A DNA stretch of 64,000 nucleotides from AWTP1-13 sp963814055 (GTDB taxonomy: Bacteria; Pseudomonadota; Alphaproteobacteria; Rhizobiales; Hyphomicrobiaceae): positions 124,001 through 188,000 of the forward strand of contig CAWFBJ010000002.1 in assembly GCA_963814055.1 (NCBI GenBank), in the 5' to 3' direction. The notes under the pieces were generated by a model that searched no databases, was not told the DNA's origin, and saw only the letters and a program-made list of their open reading frames with translations. Position 1 is the first letter of the stretch, and every line of letters begins with the position of its first letter. Position numbers and translations under genes: made by a program. This document shows positions 19,578 through 26,992 of this stretch, piece after piece.

Positions 19578-19889
19578 ATGAACATCAAGCAGTTCCTGTT
19601 TCCGCTACTCGCAGTAGTGGCAGTGATTCTCGGCGCGACAATGGCAGAGGCTGCCGGTCAGGGTCACCGCTGCGGCGGCACCGCGCAAGCACGCTGCGGC
19701 CATGGGCTGTGGTGTGAGCCTCGGCCCGGCCAATGCACGACCCGCCATCGGCAGGGAGCATGCGTGGAGGTGCCGGCCGTGTGCGCCATGATCTACCTGC
19801 CCGTGTGCGGCTGTGACGGCAAGACCTACGCCAACGACTGCGTCCGGCGCAGCAGCCGCGTGGGCAAGAGGCGCGACGGCGCTTGCTGA
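19578..19889 (+). CDS. secreted Kazal-type serine protease inhibitor domain protein
   Basis: A 103-residue protein with a signal peptide (MNIKQFLFPLLAVVAVILGA, AEA cleavage). The mature part has ten cysteines. The C-terminal part fits the Kazal pattern: CAMIYLPVCGCDGKTYANDC followed by a spaced final Cys. Kazal domains bind and block serine proteases extracellularly; in bacteria they are thought to counter host or competitor proteases, which here is inference. The upstream cysteine-rich stretch (CGGTAQARCGHGLWCEPRPG) resembles the small cysteine motif often found before bacterial Kazal domains. ATG 19578 is preferred over ATG 19557 because it starts the signal peptide. Confidence 0.75.
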   Translation: MNIKQFLFPLLAVVAVILGATMAEAAGQGHRCGGTAQARCGHGLWCEPRPGQCTTRHRQGACVEVPAVCAMIYLPVCGCDGKTYANDCVRRSSRVGKRRDGAC

Positions 19890-19917
19890 GCGTGTGGTGC
19901 GTGGCGCGTACGCAGGC

Positions 19918-20063
19918 TTACGGCAGCGCATAGTTGGCCGTGACGAGGCACACGAGCCGGCGCCGACCTCCAGCGCGGTGATGCCGAGGAACGCCGCAAG
20001 CGGGATCTGCGCGCGCATCAGCGCGTTGAACTGCTCGGCCGTGATATGCGGCGCTTCTGCCAA
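19918..20063 (-). pseudogene. truncated PaaI-type thioesterase remnant
   Basis: Eighteen bases after the enoyl-CoA hydratase stop, a TTG (20063) opens a frame reading AEAPHITAEQFNALMRAQIP and then LAAFLGITALEVGAG, which matches the N-terminus of hotdog-fold acyl-CoA thioesterases. The frame ends at a TAA at 19918, and in any frame the DNA runs directly into the 3' end of the convergent Kazal gene. The rest of the domain (about 90 residues, including the HGG segment) is missing. It is therefore a remnant, probably left by a deletion or rearrangement near 19905. Confidence 0.55.
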
Positions 20064-20080
20064 GAGCCTGTCCCGTACGG

Positions 20081-20887
20081 CTAGAGCGGCGTCTCGTTGG
20101 CGCCATGCCGGCCGCGGTCGTTCTTGTCGTAGAACTTTTTGAGGCGCTCGGGCACCGCGGGGTTGTCGGCCATCAGCGTGTAGGCAGCAAGGCACTCGCG
20201 ATACAGCTGGTCGTCGAGGTTGCGGCCGATCATGTCGAGCACGATCTGCTTGGCCGAGCGCACCGACGGCTGGTCGTTGCGCAGGATGAATTTCGCCGTT
20301 CTGCGCGCCTCGTCCATCAGCGTGTCATGCGGCACCACCTTGCTGATGAGGTTGATGCGTTCCGCGCGCACCGCATCGATGGGCTCGGCCGTCAGCAGCA
20401 TCTCCATGGCGACGGCCACGCCGCAGAAGTTCACCAGCCGCGCGATGCCGCCGTCGCCGTGGTGGAAGCCCCGCCGGGCCTCGAACGAGCCAAACTTCGC
20501 CCGGTCCGAGGCGATGCGGATGTCGGCCGCCATGGCGAGCTCGAACCCGCCCGCCAGCGCCCAGCCGTTGACGGCGGCGATCACCGGCTTGGGGAAGCGA
20601 TGGTGCCCCCGTGTCAATCCGCCGAGGCCGAGCTTGGCCCAGTCGGCCAGCATCTGCGGGGTCGCGCCGACATATTCGGTGACGTAGGGCTTGAGGTCCA
20701 TGCCGGCGCAGAAGGCGTCGCCCGTGCCGGTGACGATCACCACATCGACGCCATCGTCGGTGGCGAGTTCCGCCCAGGCCTTGCACAGCGCCAGGTGCAC
20801 CTCCTTGTTGATGGCGTTCTTGGCCTCGGGACGGTTCAGGCGCAGGGTGGCAATGCGTTCGCTGACTTCACGCTCGACGACGGCCAT
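20081..20887 (-). CDS. enoyl-CoA hydratase/isomerase family protein
   Basis: A 268-residue crotonase-fold enzyme. The oxyanion-hole segments are DAFCAGMDLKPYV and AVNGWALAGGFELAMAADIR, and RRGFHHGDGGIARLVN precedes the region that normally carries catalytic acids. It would act on CoA thioesters (hydration or isomerisation) in fatty-acid-like or aromatic catabolism; the substrate cannot be read from sequence. A strong ribosome-binding site, GGAGGAAA, precedes the ATG. The promoter region shared with the divergent TetR gene carries two matching palindromes, so induction by an acyl-CoA through TetR release is likely. A thioesterase remnant follows it. Confidence 0.8.
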   Translation of the reverse strand: MAVVEREVSERIATLRLNRPEAKNAINKEVHLALCKAWAELATDDGVDVVIVTGTGDAFCAGMDLKPYVTEYVGATPQMLADWAKLGLGGLTRGHHRFPKPVIAAVNGWALAGGFELAMAADIRIASDRAKFGSFEARRGFHHGDGGIARLVNFCGVAVAMEMLLTAEPIDAVRAERINLISKVVPHDTLMDEARRTAKFILRNDQPSVRSAKQIVLDMIGRNLDDQLYRECLAAYTLMADNPAVPERLKKFYDKNDRGRHGANETPL

Positions 20888-20914
20888 TGCAGTTTCCTCC
20901 GGAATTCCATTCGC

Positions 20915-20946
20915 ATAACGATGTTATATTTTAATAACTCTGTTAT
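20915..20946. promoter_or_regulatory. double operator for the divergent TetR regulator
   Basis: Two 13-bp palindromes of the same form, ATAACGATGTTAT (20915-20927) and ATAACTCTGTTAT (20934-20946), share perfect ATAAC/GTTAT arms and have centres 19 bp apart, close to two helical turns. They lie 28 bp upstream of the enoyl-CoA hydratase ATG in an unusually AT-rich patch. The adjacent divergent tetR gene is the obvious source of the repressor. Binding is inferred. Confidence 0.75.
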
Positions 20947-21031
20947 AGTTGCGGTGCAAGTGGGGTAGTTGATGGGCCCAAGGGCCGGAGGTGTGCCGCC
21001 CTTGCATGGAGCCAACAAGCCGCAGGCTCGA

Positions 21032-21113
21032 CCTCGTCCTGAGCCCTGAGCTTGTCGAAGGGTCGAAGGACGGCGGCACATGGGTGCCGTGGTTCGACAA
21101 GCTCACCACTGGG
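21032..21113 (+). repeat. paired-hairpin repeat, copy 1 (expanded)
   Basis: Copy of the dispersed element also found near 29.6, 37.6, 38.6 and 48.9 kb. Hairpin 1 has the CGTCCT/AGGACG stem but an extra nested hairpin (CCCTGAGCTTGTCGAAGGG) in its loop. Hairpin 2 is CGTGGT with loop TCGACAAGCTC and ACCACT. It lies in the leader of the tetR gene, 24 bp before its start. Confidence 0.8.
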
Positions 21114-21136
21114 TTGAAACGGAAAGGGCTCTGGAA

Positions 21137-21796
21137 ATGCCAGCCACTGCAAGAGCGAGCCGCAACACCGCGGTCAACGCCTTGAAGCGCGACCTGATCC
21201 GCGAGGCGGCAAAGCGCGTGTTCCTGGCGCGCGGATTGTCGGCGGCTTCCGTGCGGGAGATCGCCCTGCAGGCGGGCTACACCACCGGCGCCATCTATTT
21301 CCACTACGCCAGCAAGGAGGAGATCTACGCCGACGTGCTGAGCGGGTCGCTCTCCGCGTTGCATGAAGCAGTTTCGGCCGCGGCGCGAGCTGAGGCACAT
21401 GCGGTGGCTTCCCTCACCGCGGCATACCGGGCGTTTGTCGCTTTCTATCGCGCGCATCCGCGCGATCTGAGCCTCGGGCTCTATCTGTTCGAAGGAGCCG
21501 GCCCGCGCGGTCTCAACGCCAAGCTCAATCGCGATCTCAACGAGCGGTTTCTGGGCGTCATGCAGATCTTCGAGGCGGGCCTGGCCTCGGCGGGCGTACG
21601 CCCGCGCGAGCGGAAGATCGAGGCCGTGGCCCTGTTCAACGAAATGGTGGGCCTCCTGATCGCCGCCAACACCGGCCGCCTCGCCGTGTTCGGCGTCGAT
21701 ACCGACACGATGATCGACCGGCACGTGGCGTGGCTGCAGAAACGTATCGCGATGCTCACGCGAATGAAGCTGGACACTCGCCGCCGCGCCTCATGA
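21137..21796 (+). CDS. TetR family transcriptional regulator
   Basis: A 219-residue repressor. The N-terminal helix-turn-helix (REAAKRVFLARGLSAASVRE, then IALQAGYTTGAIYFHYASKE) is a typical TetR domain at about residues 15-60; the remaining helices would form the ligand pocket. Divergent from the enoyl-CoA hydratase and next to a pair of palindromes, it probably represses both genes and senses an acyl-CoA or related lipid, which is inference from context. The ATG at 21137 begins MPATARASRNTAVNALKRD; an upstream in-frame ATG (21080) lies inside a dispersed repeat and is unlikely to be used. Confidence 0.85.
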   Translation: MPATARASRNTAVNALKRDLIREAAKRVFLARGLSAASVREIALQAGYTTGAIYFHYASKEEIYADVLSGSLSALHEAVSAAARAEAHAVASLTAAYRAFVAFYRAHPRDLSLGLYLFEGAGPRGLNAKLNRDLNERFLGVMQIFEAGLASAGVRPRERKIEAVALFNEMVGLLIAANTGRLAVFGVDTDTMIDRHVAWLQKRIAMLTRMKLDTRRRAS

Positions 21797-21818
21797 ATTG
21801 CCTCAGGTGCTTCGGCGA

Positions 21819-22886
21819 TCAGGGGTCCAGTCTTCCGGACGCTTGGGAGAATTCCGCGCCTTGGGGGCGCCAAGCGATGACCCCGTTGGTCCGCGCCCGC
21901 ACTTCGGGCGAAGCCAGACACGTTGAGACCGCCTCGTACCCGGTGGCGCCGCGATAGGGCGCGACGAGGATCGGCGGGCTATGATTGGCTGGGCAATAAA
22001 TGATCGCCTCGCCGGCCGTAACCGCGTCCAAGTCCAGGATCGCGTTGGAGCGCGTAAGAATGAAGAGCGGACGAGCGTCGGGCCGGCGGTGGCGCAGGTA
22101 AGCAATCACGGCCTCCTGCGTCGCCTTGTCCAGGCCCTGTTCCAGCATGTCGATGACCAGGATGGTTGGACCTTCGCATTCCAGTCCAACGAGCAGCGCT
22201 AACAGAGCCTCTGACACCATGCCGCCATCCTCGACGAGCCATGCGATGGTCTGATCGACCCGCAACTTTAGGGCCGGATCGGTGTGCAGCCGAGTTCGGG
22301 TTGCCTCGCTCCGCTCTGCCAGCCGTTCCAATCCGAGGAAGGAGGCGCCGGGCAGGGTCTCGGCGAGTCGCTTGGCCAACCGTGTCTTGCCGCTGCCCAG
22401 TGGGCCGGTGATGTAGTTCAAAGGTCGGATGTCGCGCAGATCGAACCATTCGCCGCCCCACGGCCAGGGAAGCGCAAACGCAACGCTGAGATTTTGCGCT
22501 GGCTTCAAAAGGCGCACCGCCTCCTCGGCGAGAGGGGCATGACCGCTGCTGAGATCCGCGCGCAGGCGGCGGACTTTCCCGACAGACTGCGCGAGCTGTC
22601 GAATTCGGCTTTCGAGTGTGGCCTGGTGCGCGGCAAGAGCCGGCTCTAGGCCACTGGCATCGCCTGCGAGCACGCGTGCCACCTCACCGAGGCTGAGGCC
22701 CAGTGCGCGCAACACTGCGATCTCGGCGGCACGTGCCAACTCGTTTGGTCCGTAGGCGCGCCATCCGGCCGCGGTGCGCGCGGGGGCAAGCAGGCCACGC
22801 CGCTCGTAGAGTCGAAGCGCCTTGGCGGAAACGCCGATCTGCTTGGCGGCTTCGGAAGCGTTCAGGAATTGGGCGGGAGACCTCAC
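21819..22886 (-). CDS. MerR-type DNA-binding domain fused to a P-loop ATPase
   Basis: A 355-residue protein. Residues 8-75 form a MerR winged helix (AAKQIGVSAKALRLYERRGL), followed by a helical segment to about 130. The C-terminal 220 residues contain a Walker A motif, GPLGSGKTRL near residue 160, and a Walker B-like strand TILVIDMLEQGLD near residue 240, then LFILTRSNAI and a closing segment on a further strand. MerR proteins usually sense small ligands or metals; an attached nucleotidase suggests ATP-dependent control of DNA binding or transport. The C-terminal part resembles ABC-like or SMC-like ATPases in brief, but no signature motif is clear. The target is unknown. It stands alone, convergent with tetR and divergent from the HAD gene. 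Confidence 0.7.
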   Translation of the reverse strand: MRSPAQFLNASEAAKQIGVSAKALRLYERRGLLAPARTAAGWRAYGPNELARAAEIAVLRALGLSLGEVARVLAGDASGLEPALAAHQATLESRIRQLAQSVGKVRRLRADLSSGHAPLAEEAVRLLKPAQNLSVAFALPWPWGGEWFDLRDIRPLNYITGPLGSGKTRLAKRLAETLPGASFLGLERLAERSEATRTRLHTDPALKLRVDQTIAWLVEDGGMVSEALLALLVGLECEGPTILVIDMLEQGLDKATQEAVIAYLRHRRPDARPLFILTRSNAILDLDAVTAGEAIIYCPANHSPPILVAPYRGATGYEAVSTCLASPEVRARTNGVIAWRPQGAEFSQASGRLDP

Positions 22887-23101
22887 GACTTACCTCGCTG
22901 CTGGTTGACCGCCCTCTTATCGGGGCGGCCCCAGGGGCCGGGTCAAGTTTGCGCGCGCGGTTGTCGACAGGTCGCGCATTTGCTTGCGCATCCCTGCCGG
23001 GATGTGGCCCACGGAGATGGCAAGGTGCCACCTTCCGCGCCGAGCGGGCGAGTGCGAGAAATCATGCCTCAGCAACTTGTGGCGGCGCGGAGACGATTGA
23101 C

Positions 23102-23791
23102 ATGGTGGCAGTGCAGGACGGCCGGCTCGTGCCGAAGCTCATGTCGTTCGACGTATTCGGAACGCTGATCGACGTGCGCTCCGGCTCCTACGCGGCGTTC
23201 CAGTCGATCCTGGCGGACGCAGGTGCAACACATGTCGACGTCAAGGCGTTCTGGGAGCACTGGGAGGAGCGCAACATCGCCCACTACTGGGAGCCTTATC
23301 GCCGCTATCGCGATATCTGCGAGCTGTCGCTCTCTGAAACACTGGATCATTTCTCCGTCCGCGCCTCACCGAAGCTGATCCAGCGCTACTTCGATGCCTT
23401 CCCCGGCTTCACTCTGTTTCCCGATGTGACGCCAACGCTCGACCGCCTCGCCGCTCGCTATCGGCTCGCCGTGGTCTCCAACATCGATGACGACCTGCTG
23501 GCGCTGACGCCTCTGAAGCGTACCTTCGACCCCGCGTGCACGGCCGAGCGGGCGAAGGGCTACAAGCCGGATGGCGCCTTGTTTCGTTACCTCATCGGCA
23601 ACGCCGGCTGCGATCTTGCGGACATCCTGCATTCGGGCCAGTCGCAATTCACCGACATGGTCGGCGGCAAGCCGCTCGGCCTGACAATTGCGTGGATCAA
23701 TCGGAGAGGGGTGCAATTGCACCCCTCTGTGCCCAAGCCGGACTACGTGTTTCCAGCTCTTGCTCCGCTGCTCGGGCTGGTCGAGGCCTAA
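23102..23791 (+). CDS. haloacid dehalogenase-like hydrolase (type II)
   Basis: A 229-residue HAD enzyme. Motif I is MSFDVFGTLIDVRSG (Asp nucleophile near residue 17), then LAVVSNIDDDLL as motif II, a Lys in AKGYKPDGALF as motif III, and LHSGQSQFTDMVGGKPLG as motif IV. The FDVFGTLID form is typical of L-2-haloacid dehalogenase-like proteins. It would hydrolyse a C-halogen or phosphate bond in the cytoplasm. Its TAA overlaps the TAG of the convergent aminotransferase. A 24-bp perfect palindrome lies near its 3' end (23705-23728). Confidence 0.8.
   Translation: MVAVQDGRLVPKLMSFDVFGTLIDVRSGSYAAFQSILADAGATHVDVKAFWEHWEERNIAHYWEPYRRYRDICELSLSETLDHFSVRASPKLIQRYFDAFPGFTLFPDVTPTLDRLAARYRLAVVSNIDDDLLALTPLKRTFDPACTAERAKGYKPDGALFRYLIGNAGCDLADILHSGQSQFTDMVGGKPLGLTIAWINRRGVQLHPSVPKPDYVFPALAPLLGLVEA
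23705..23728. repeat. 24-bp perfect palindrome inside a coding region
   Basis: Positions 23705-23716 (AGAGGGGTGCAA) are the exact reverse complement of 23717-23728. The palindrome falls within the last 30 codons of the HAD gene, encoding part of RRGVQLHPS. It could form a long hairpin in the mRNA just before the convergent gene ends. Confidence 0.8.
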
Positions 23792-25116
23792 GCCACCGCC
23801 CTCAGCACCTTGGCGATCCCATCGCGGATCTCCCCGATGTCGCTCTCCGTCGCGATCAGCGGCGGCGAGGCGACCAGCGTATCCATGGCGACGCGCACGT
23901 AGATGTTGATGTCGTGATACATGCGTTCGGTCGCCTCGTGACCGCGCAGGCCGGGCTTGCCCTGCATGGGAGCGAGATCGATGCCGGCGAGCAGGCCGAC
24001 GGTGCGGATGTCCTCCACGTTGGGCTCGCCCTTGAGGCTCATCATGGCCTCGGCGAACACGGGCTCCAGTTTCTGGGCGCGCTCGAACAGGCCCTCGTCC
24101 TTATAGACGTCGAGGGTGGCGAGGCCCGCGGCAGCGGCCAGCGGATGGCCCGAGTAGGTGTAGCCGTGGAACAACTCCACCATGTGCTCGGGGCCGCTCA
24201 TGAACGCGTCGTAGATCCCCTTTGATGCCATCACGCCAGCCATAGGCACCGCCGCGTTGGTGACGCCCTTGGCAAACGTGATCATGTCGGGGGTGACGTC
24301 ATAACGCTCGGAGGCGAAGCAGTGGCCGAGCCGTCCGAAGCCGGTGATGACCTCGTCGAAGATCAGCAGGATGCCGTGCTGCGCCGTGATCTCGCGTAGT
24401 TTCTTCAGGTAGCCCTTGGGCGGCGGCAGGATGCCGGTCGAGCCTGCCACCGGTTCGACGATGACGGCGGCGATGGTGGAAGCGTCGTGCAGGTTGATGA
24501 GGCGGGTGAGCTCGTCGGCGAGATGCGCGCCCCATGCCGGCTCGCCCTTCGTGAAGGCTTGCTCGGCGCGATTGTAGGTGGCCTGCAGGTGGTCCACGCC
24601 CGTCAGCATGTTGCCGAACTGCTTGCGGTTGGCGACCATGCCGCCGACCGAGATGCCGCCGAAGCCGATGCCGTGATAGCCGCGTTCGCGACCGATGAAG
24701 CGCGTGCGCGCGCCTTCGCCTTTGGCCTTGTGGTAGGCGAGCGCAATTTTCAGCGCGGTGTCGACCGCTTCAGAGCCGGAATTGGAGAAGAAGGCGTAGT
24801 CGAGGTCGCCGGGCGCCAGCAGCGAGAGCCGCGACGCCAGCTCGAACACCTTGGGGTGGCCGTACTGGAAGGCCGGCGAATAGTCGAGCTTGGCTGCCTG
24901 CTCCTGGATCGCCTTGACGATCGGCTCGCGGCAATGGCCGGCGTTGACGCAAAAGAGACCGGACGTGGCGTCGATCACCTTGGTGCCGTCCGGCTTGAAG
25001 TAGTGCATGCCCTTGGCGCCGGCGAACAGGCGCGGCCGCTTCTTGAACGAACGGTTGGGCGTGAACGGTACCCAGTAGGGCTCGAGTTCGTTAGGGCTGA
25101 GGTCGAGCGGGGCCAT
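23788..25116 (-). CDS. class III aminotransferase, omega-amino-acid:pyruvate type
   Basis: A 442-residue PLP enzyme. It opens PYWVPFTPNRSFKKRPRLF, as in beta-alanine:pyruvate transaminases, with GLFCVNAGHCREPIV and the substrate/phosphate segment FFSNSGSEAVDTALKIA. LLIFDEVITGFGRLG carries the Asp that contacts the PLP ring, and FAKGVTNAAVP carries the Schiff-base Lys (near residue 285). The reaction is transfer of an amino group from an omega-amino acid or amine to pyruvate, in the cytoplasm. The gene stands alone behind about 320 bases of non-coding DNA; the neighbouring HAD and SDR genes give no shared pathway. Confidence 0.85.
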   Translation of the reverse strand: MAPLDLSPNELEPYWVPFTPNRSFKKRPRLFAGAKGMHYFKPDGTKVIDATSGLFCVNAGHCREPIVKAIQEQAAKLDYSPAFQYGHPKVFELASRLSLLAPGDLDYAFFSNSGSEAVDTALKIALAYHKAKGEGARTRFIGRERGYHGIGFGGISVGGMVANRKQFGNMLTGVDHLQATYNRAEQAFTKGEPAWGAHLADELTRLINLHDASTIAAVIVEPVAGSTGILPPPKGYLKKLREITAQHGILLIFDEVITGFGRLGHCFASERYDVTPDMITFAKGVTNAAVPMAGVMASKGIYDAFMSGPEHMVELFHGYTYSGHPLAAAAGLATLDVYKDEGLFERAQKLEPVFAEAMMSLKGEPNVEDIRTVGLLAGIDLAPMQGKPGLRGHEATERMYHDINIYVRVAMDTLVASPPLIATESDIGEIRDGIAKVLRAVA

Positions 25117-25434
25117 GGTTGTCTCCGGGAACGCTAGAGCAAGAAAACATTTACTGTTGTTCTAGCAGCCGCGGCCCACCGCACCAAGCGCGGCCCGCGC
25201 ATGGCGGGCTGCCTTGCGGCGCGCAAGGTGACGCAGCATGGTCCGCTGTGGAAAAGTTTCATTGCCGCCGAACGGACACACCAATGTCGGGGGTTCGTAC
25301 GGATTCCGGCACACGGCCACCCGAATCGGGCCGGCATGGTGGGGGGCGTTTAGGTGTTGTTAGCCGAATCGGAACGAGATGCGGAGGAGCGCACCGCACA
25401 CGCCGAAGTGGCTGCGTCGAGGAGGAAGTCCCCA
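25117..25434. other. intergenic region between divergent aminotransferase and SDR genes
   Basis: About 318 bases with no coding sequence I can support. It should carry promoters for both outward-facing genes. The last 20 bases include a strong ribosome-binding sequence (AGGAGGAAG at 25419-25427) for the SDR gene. I see no repeat, terminator or RNA structure. Confidence 0.5.
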
Positions 25435-26166
25435 ATGTTAATGAGTGTCATCGAGGGAGCCCTGTCGGTTCCCGCCTACCCCGAGCTTGCCGGAAAACGT
25501 GTGCTTGTGACCGGGCTTACCAGCAGCTGCGGGGTCGACATCGCGCGCGCCTTCGCCGAGCATAGGGGCCGGCTCGTCCTGCAGTTCGCCGAGGCGAGCG
25601 AGGCGATGGAAACGGTGGCCGAGATTGTCGCGCCCGACGCGCTGGAAGCCAAGGTGTATGGGCCCATCGGTGGCGAAGCCGACGACGCCGTGCAGTTCGC
25701 CAAGACGGCGATGAAGGCCTATGGCGGCCTCGACGTGGTGATCAACCTGGTGCCGCTGGAAATGCAGGGGGTCAATCCGATTGCCACGCTGGCGGACGTG
25801 GAGCGGCAGGTTGCCATGCAACTGACCCTGCCGTTCCTGATTTCCAAGATCGCGGCCAACCGCATGAGCATGGTCTGGAACGAAGGCCTGATCCTCAACG
25901 TCGCGACGCTCGGCCGCAAGGCCAGGGGACCGGCCCAGGCGTTCGCTGCGGTCGCCAAGGCGGGCCTGACGGCCATGACGCGCGCCCAGGCCGAGGAGTG
26001 GGCCGGCCGCGCTGTCCGCTTCAACGCGATTGCGCCGGAGCTGGGCCTGGTGCCCGGCGGCCAAGGCCTGTCCGGCGAGCCCGACATCGCCGCCATGGCG
26101 CTCTACCTTGCCTCAGGGCGCGGCAGGGAGCTGTCGGGCCACGTGTTCGAAGCGGCGATGGCGTAG
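25435..26166 (+). CDS. SDR-fold protein lacking the catalytic tyrosine
   Basis: A 243-residue short-chain dehydrogenase/reductase-like protein. The coenzyme motif reads TGLTSSCGVDIARAFAE instead of TGxxxGIG, and the active-site YxxxK is replaced by FAAVAKAG near residue 169, so the general base Tyr is absent. The rest of the fold is recognisable: YGGLDVVINLV, EGLILNVATLGRKARGP and VRFNAIAPELGLVPGGQGLS. It is probably inactive as a dehydrogenase and may bind a nucleotide as a regulator; that is inference. Start 25435 is set by the AGGAGGAAG sequence ten bases upstream. Confidence 0.7.
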   Translation: MLMSVIEGALSVPAYPELAGKRVLVTGLTSSCGVDIARAFAEHRGRLVLQFAEASEAMETVAEIVAPDALEAKVYGPIGGEADDAVQFAKTAMKAYGGLDVVINLVPLEMQGVNPIATLADVERQVAMQLTLPFLISKIAANRMSMVWNEGLILNVATLGRKARGPAQAFAAVAKAGLTAMTRAQAEEWAGRAVRFNAIAPELGLVPGGQGLSGEPDIAAMALYLASGRGRELSGHVFEAAMA

Positions 26167-26207
26167 CCGGCCTGGTCGCTGCCTCTGGGCGGCCGGTAAG
26201 GAGCCGG

Positions 26208-26852
26208 CTATCCCCGCTTCGTCAGGACAACGTGCGTGGCGTTCGGCGTGGGCACGTGCTCGGTGCATTGATAGCCGAGCTTCGGCAGGTCGAGTCCGCC
26301 GAGCAGATGTTCCCCCGAGCCGAGGAGCATCGGTGAGATTGCCAGGTGCATCTCATCGATCAGACCAGCGCTCAGGTATTGGCGGATCGTTGCCGCGCCA
26401 CCACCCAGGCGGATGTCCTTGCCATTGGCGCCTTCGGTGGCGCGTTCCAGTGCGGCATGTATGCCGTCGGTTATAAAGTGGAACGTGGTGCCTCCCGCCA
26501 TCTCGATCGGGGCGCGGGCATGGTGGGTCAATACGAAAACGGGACAATGGTAGACCGGATTGTCGCCCCACCACCCTTTCCAGGTATCGTCGGGCCAGGG
26601 TCCCCGGATCGGGCCGAACATGTTGCGGCCCATGATCGACGCCCCGATATTGTCGAATCCGCGCGCCGCGAATTCATCGTCGACGCCAGTCGTGCCGTCC
26701 TTGCCGGACATGCGTCGGAACGTGCGTGTGGGGAAAAACCATTCGTGCAACGCCTCGCCACCGGCGCCGAGCGGGTTGTCGAGACCTTGATCGGGACCGG
26801 CGCCGTAGCCGTCCAGGGAGATGGCGAAGCAGTGCACACGAAGCTTGGGCAT
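26208..26852 (-). CDS. dihydrofolate reductase / RibD C-terminal domain protein
   Basis: A 214-residue reductase-like protein of COG0262. It begins MPKLRVHCFAISLDGYGAGP, the usual opening strand of this family, followed by the nucleotide-contacting IMGRNMFG, FVLTHHARAP and DIRLGGGAATIRQYLSAGLI. Such stand-alone proteins use NAD(P)H, but their substrates are mostly unknown. ATG 26852 is chosen because homologous sequence starts there; the frame is open further upstream. It is divergent from serA and convergent with the SDR gene. Confidence 0.8.
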   Translation of the reverse strand: MPKLRVHCFAISLDGYGAGPDQGLDNPLGAGGEALHEWFFPTRTFRRMSGKDGTTGVDDEFAARGFDNIGASIMGRNMFGPIRGPWPDDTWKGWWGDNPVYHCPVFVLTHHARAPIEMAGGTTFHFITDGIHAALERATEGANGKDIRLGGGAATIRQYLSAGLIDEMHLAISPMLLGSGEHLLGGLDLPKLGYQCTEHVPTPNATHVVLTKRG

Positions 26853-26992
26853 GCGTGGTTCCTTGGCGTTCGAAGAATTGCGTACTTCCTCGTACGACAA
26901 TCCGGCCCCAGCAAGGCGCAGCAGGGATTGTCCGCACCCGGGGGTGGCTCTATACCGCGGCAGCAACGCGTGAAATGACCTCCGAGGTAGCG

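Noticed and set aside
25134..25337. 67-codon frame in the aminotransferase-SDR gap
   Set aside because: Arg/Pro-rich sequence without a ribosome-binding site or recognisable features.
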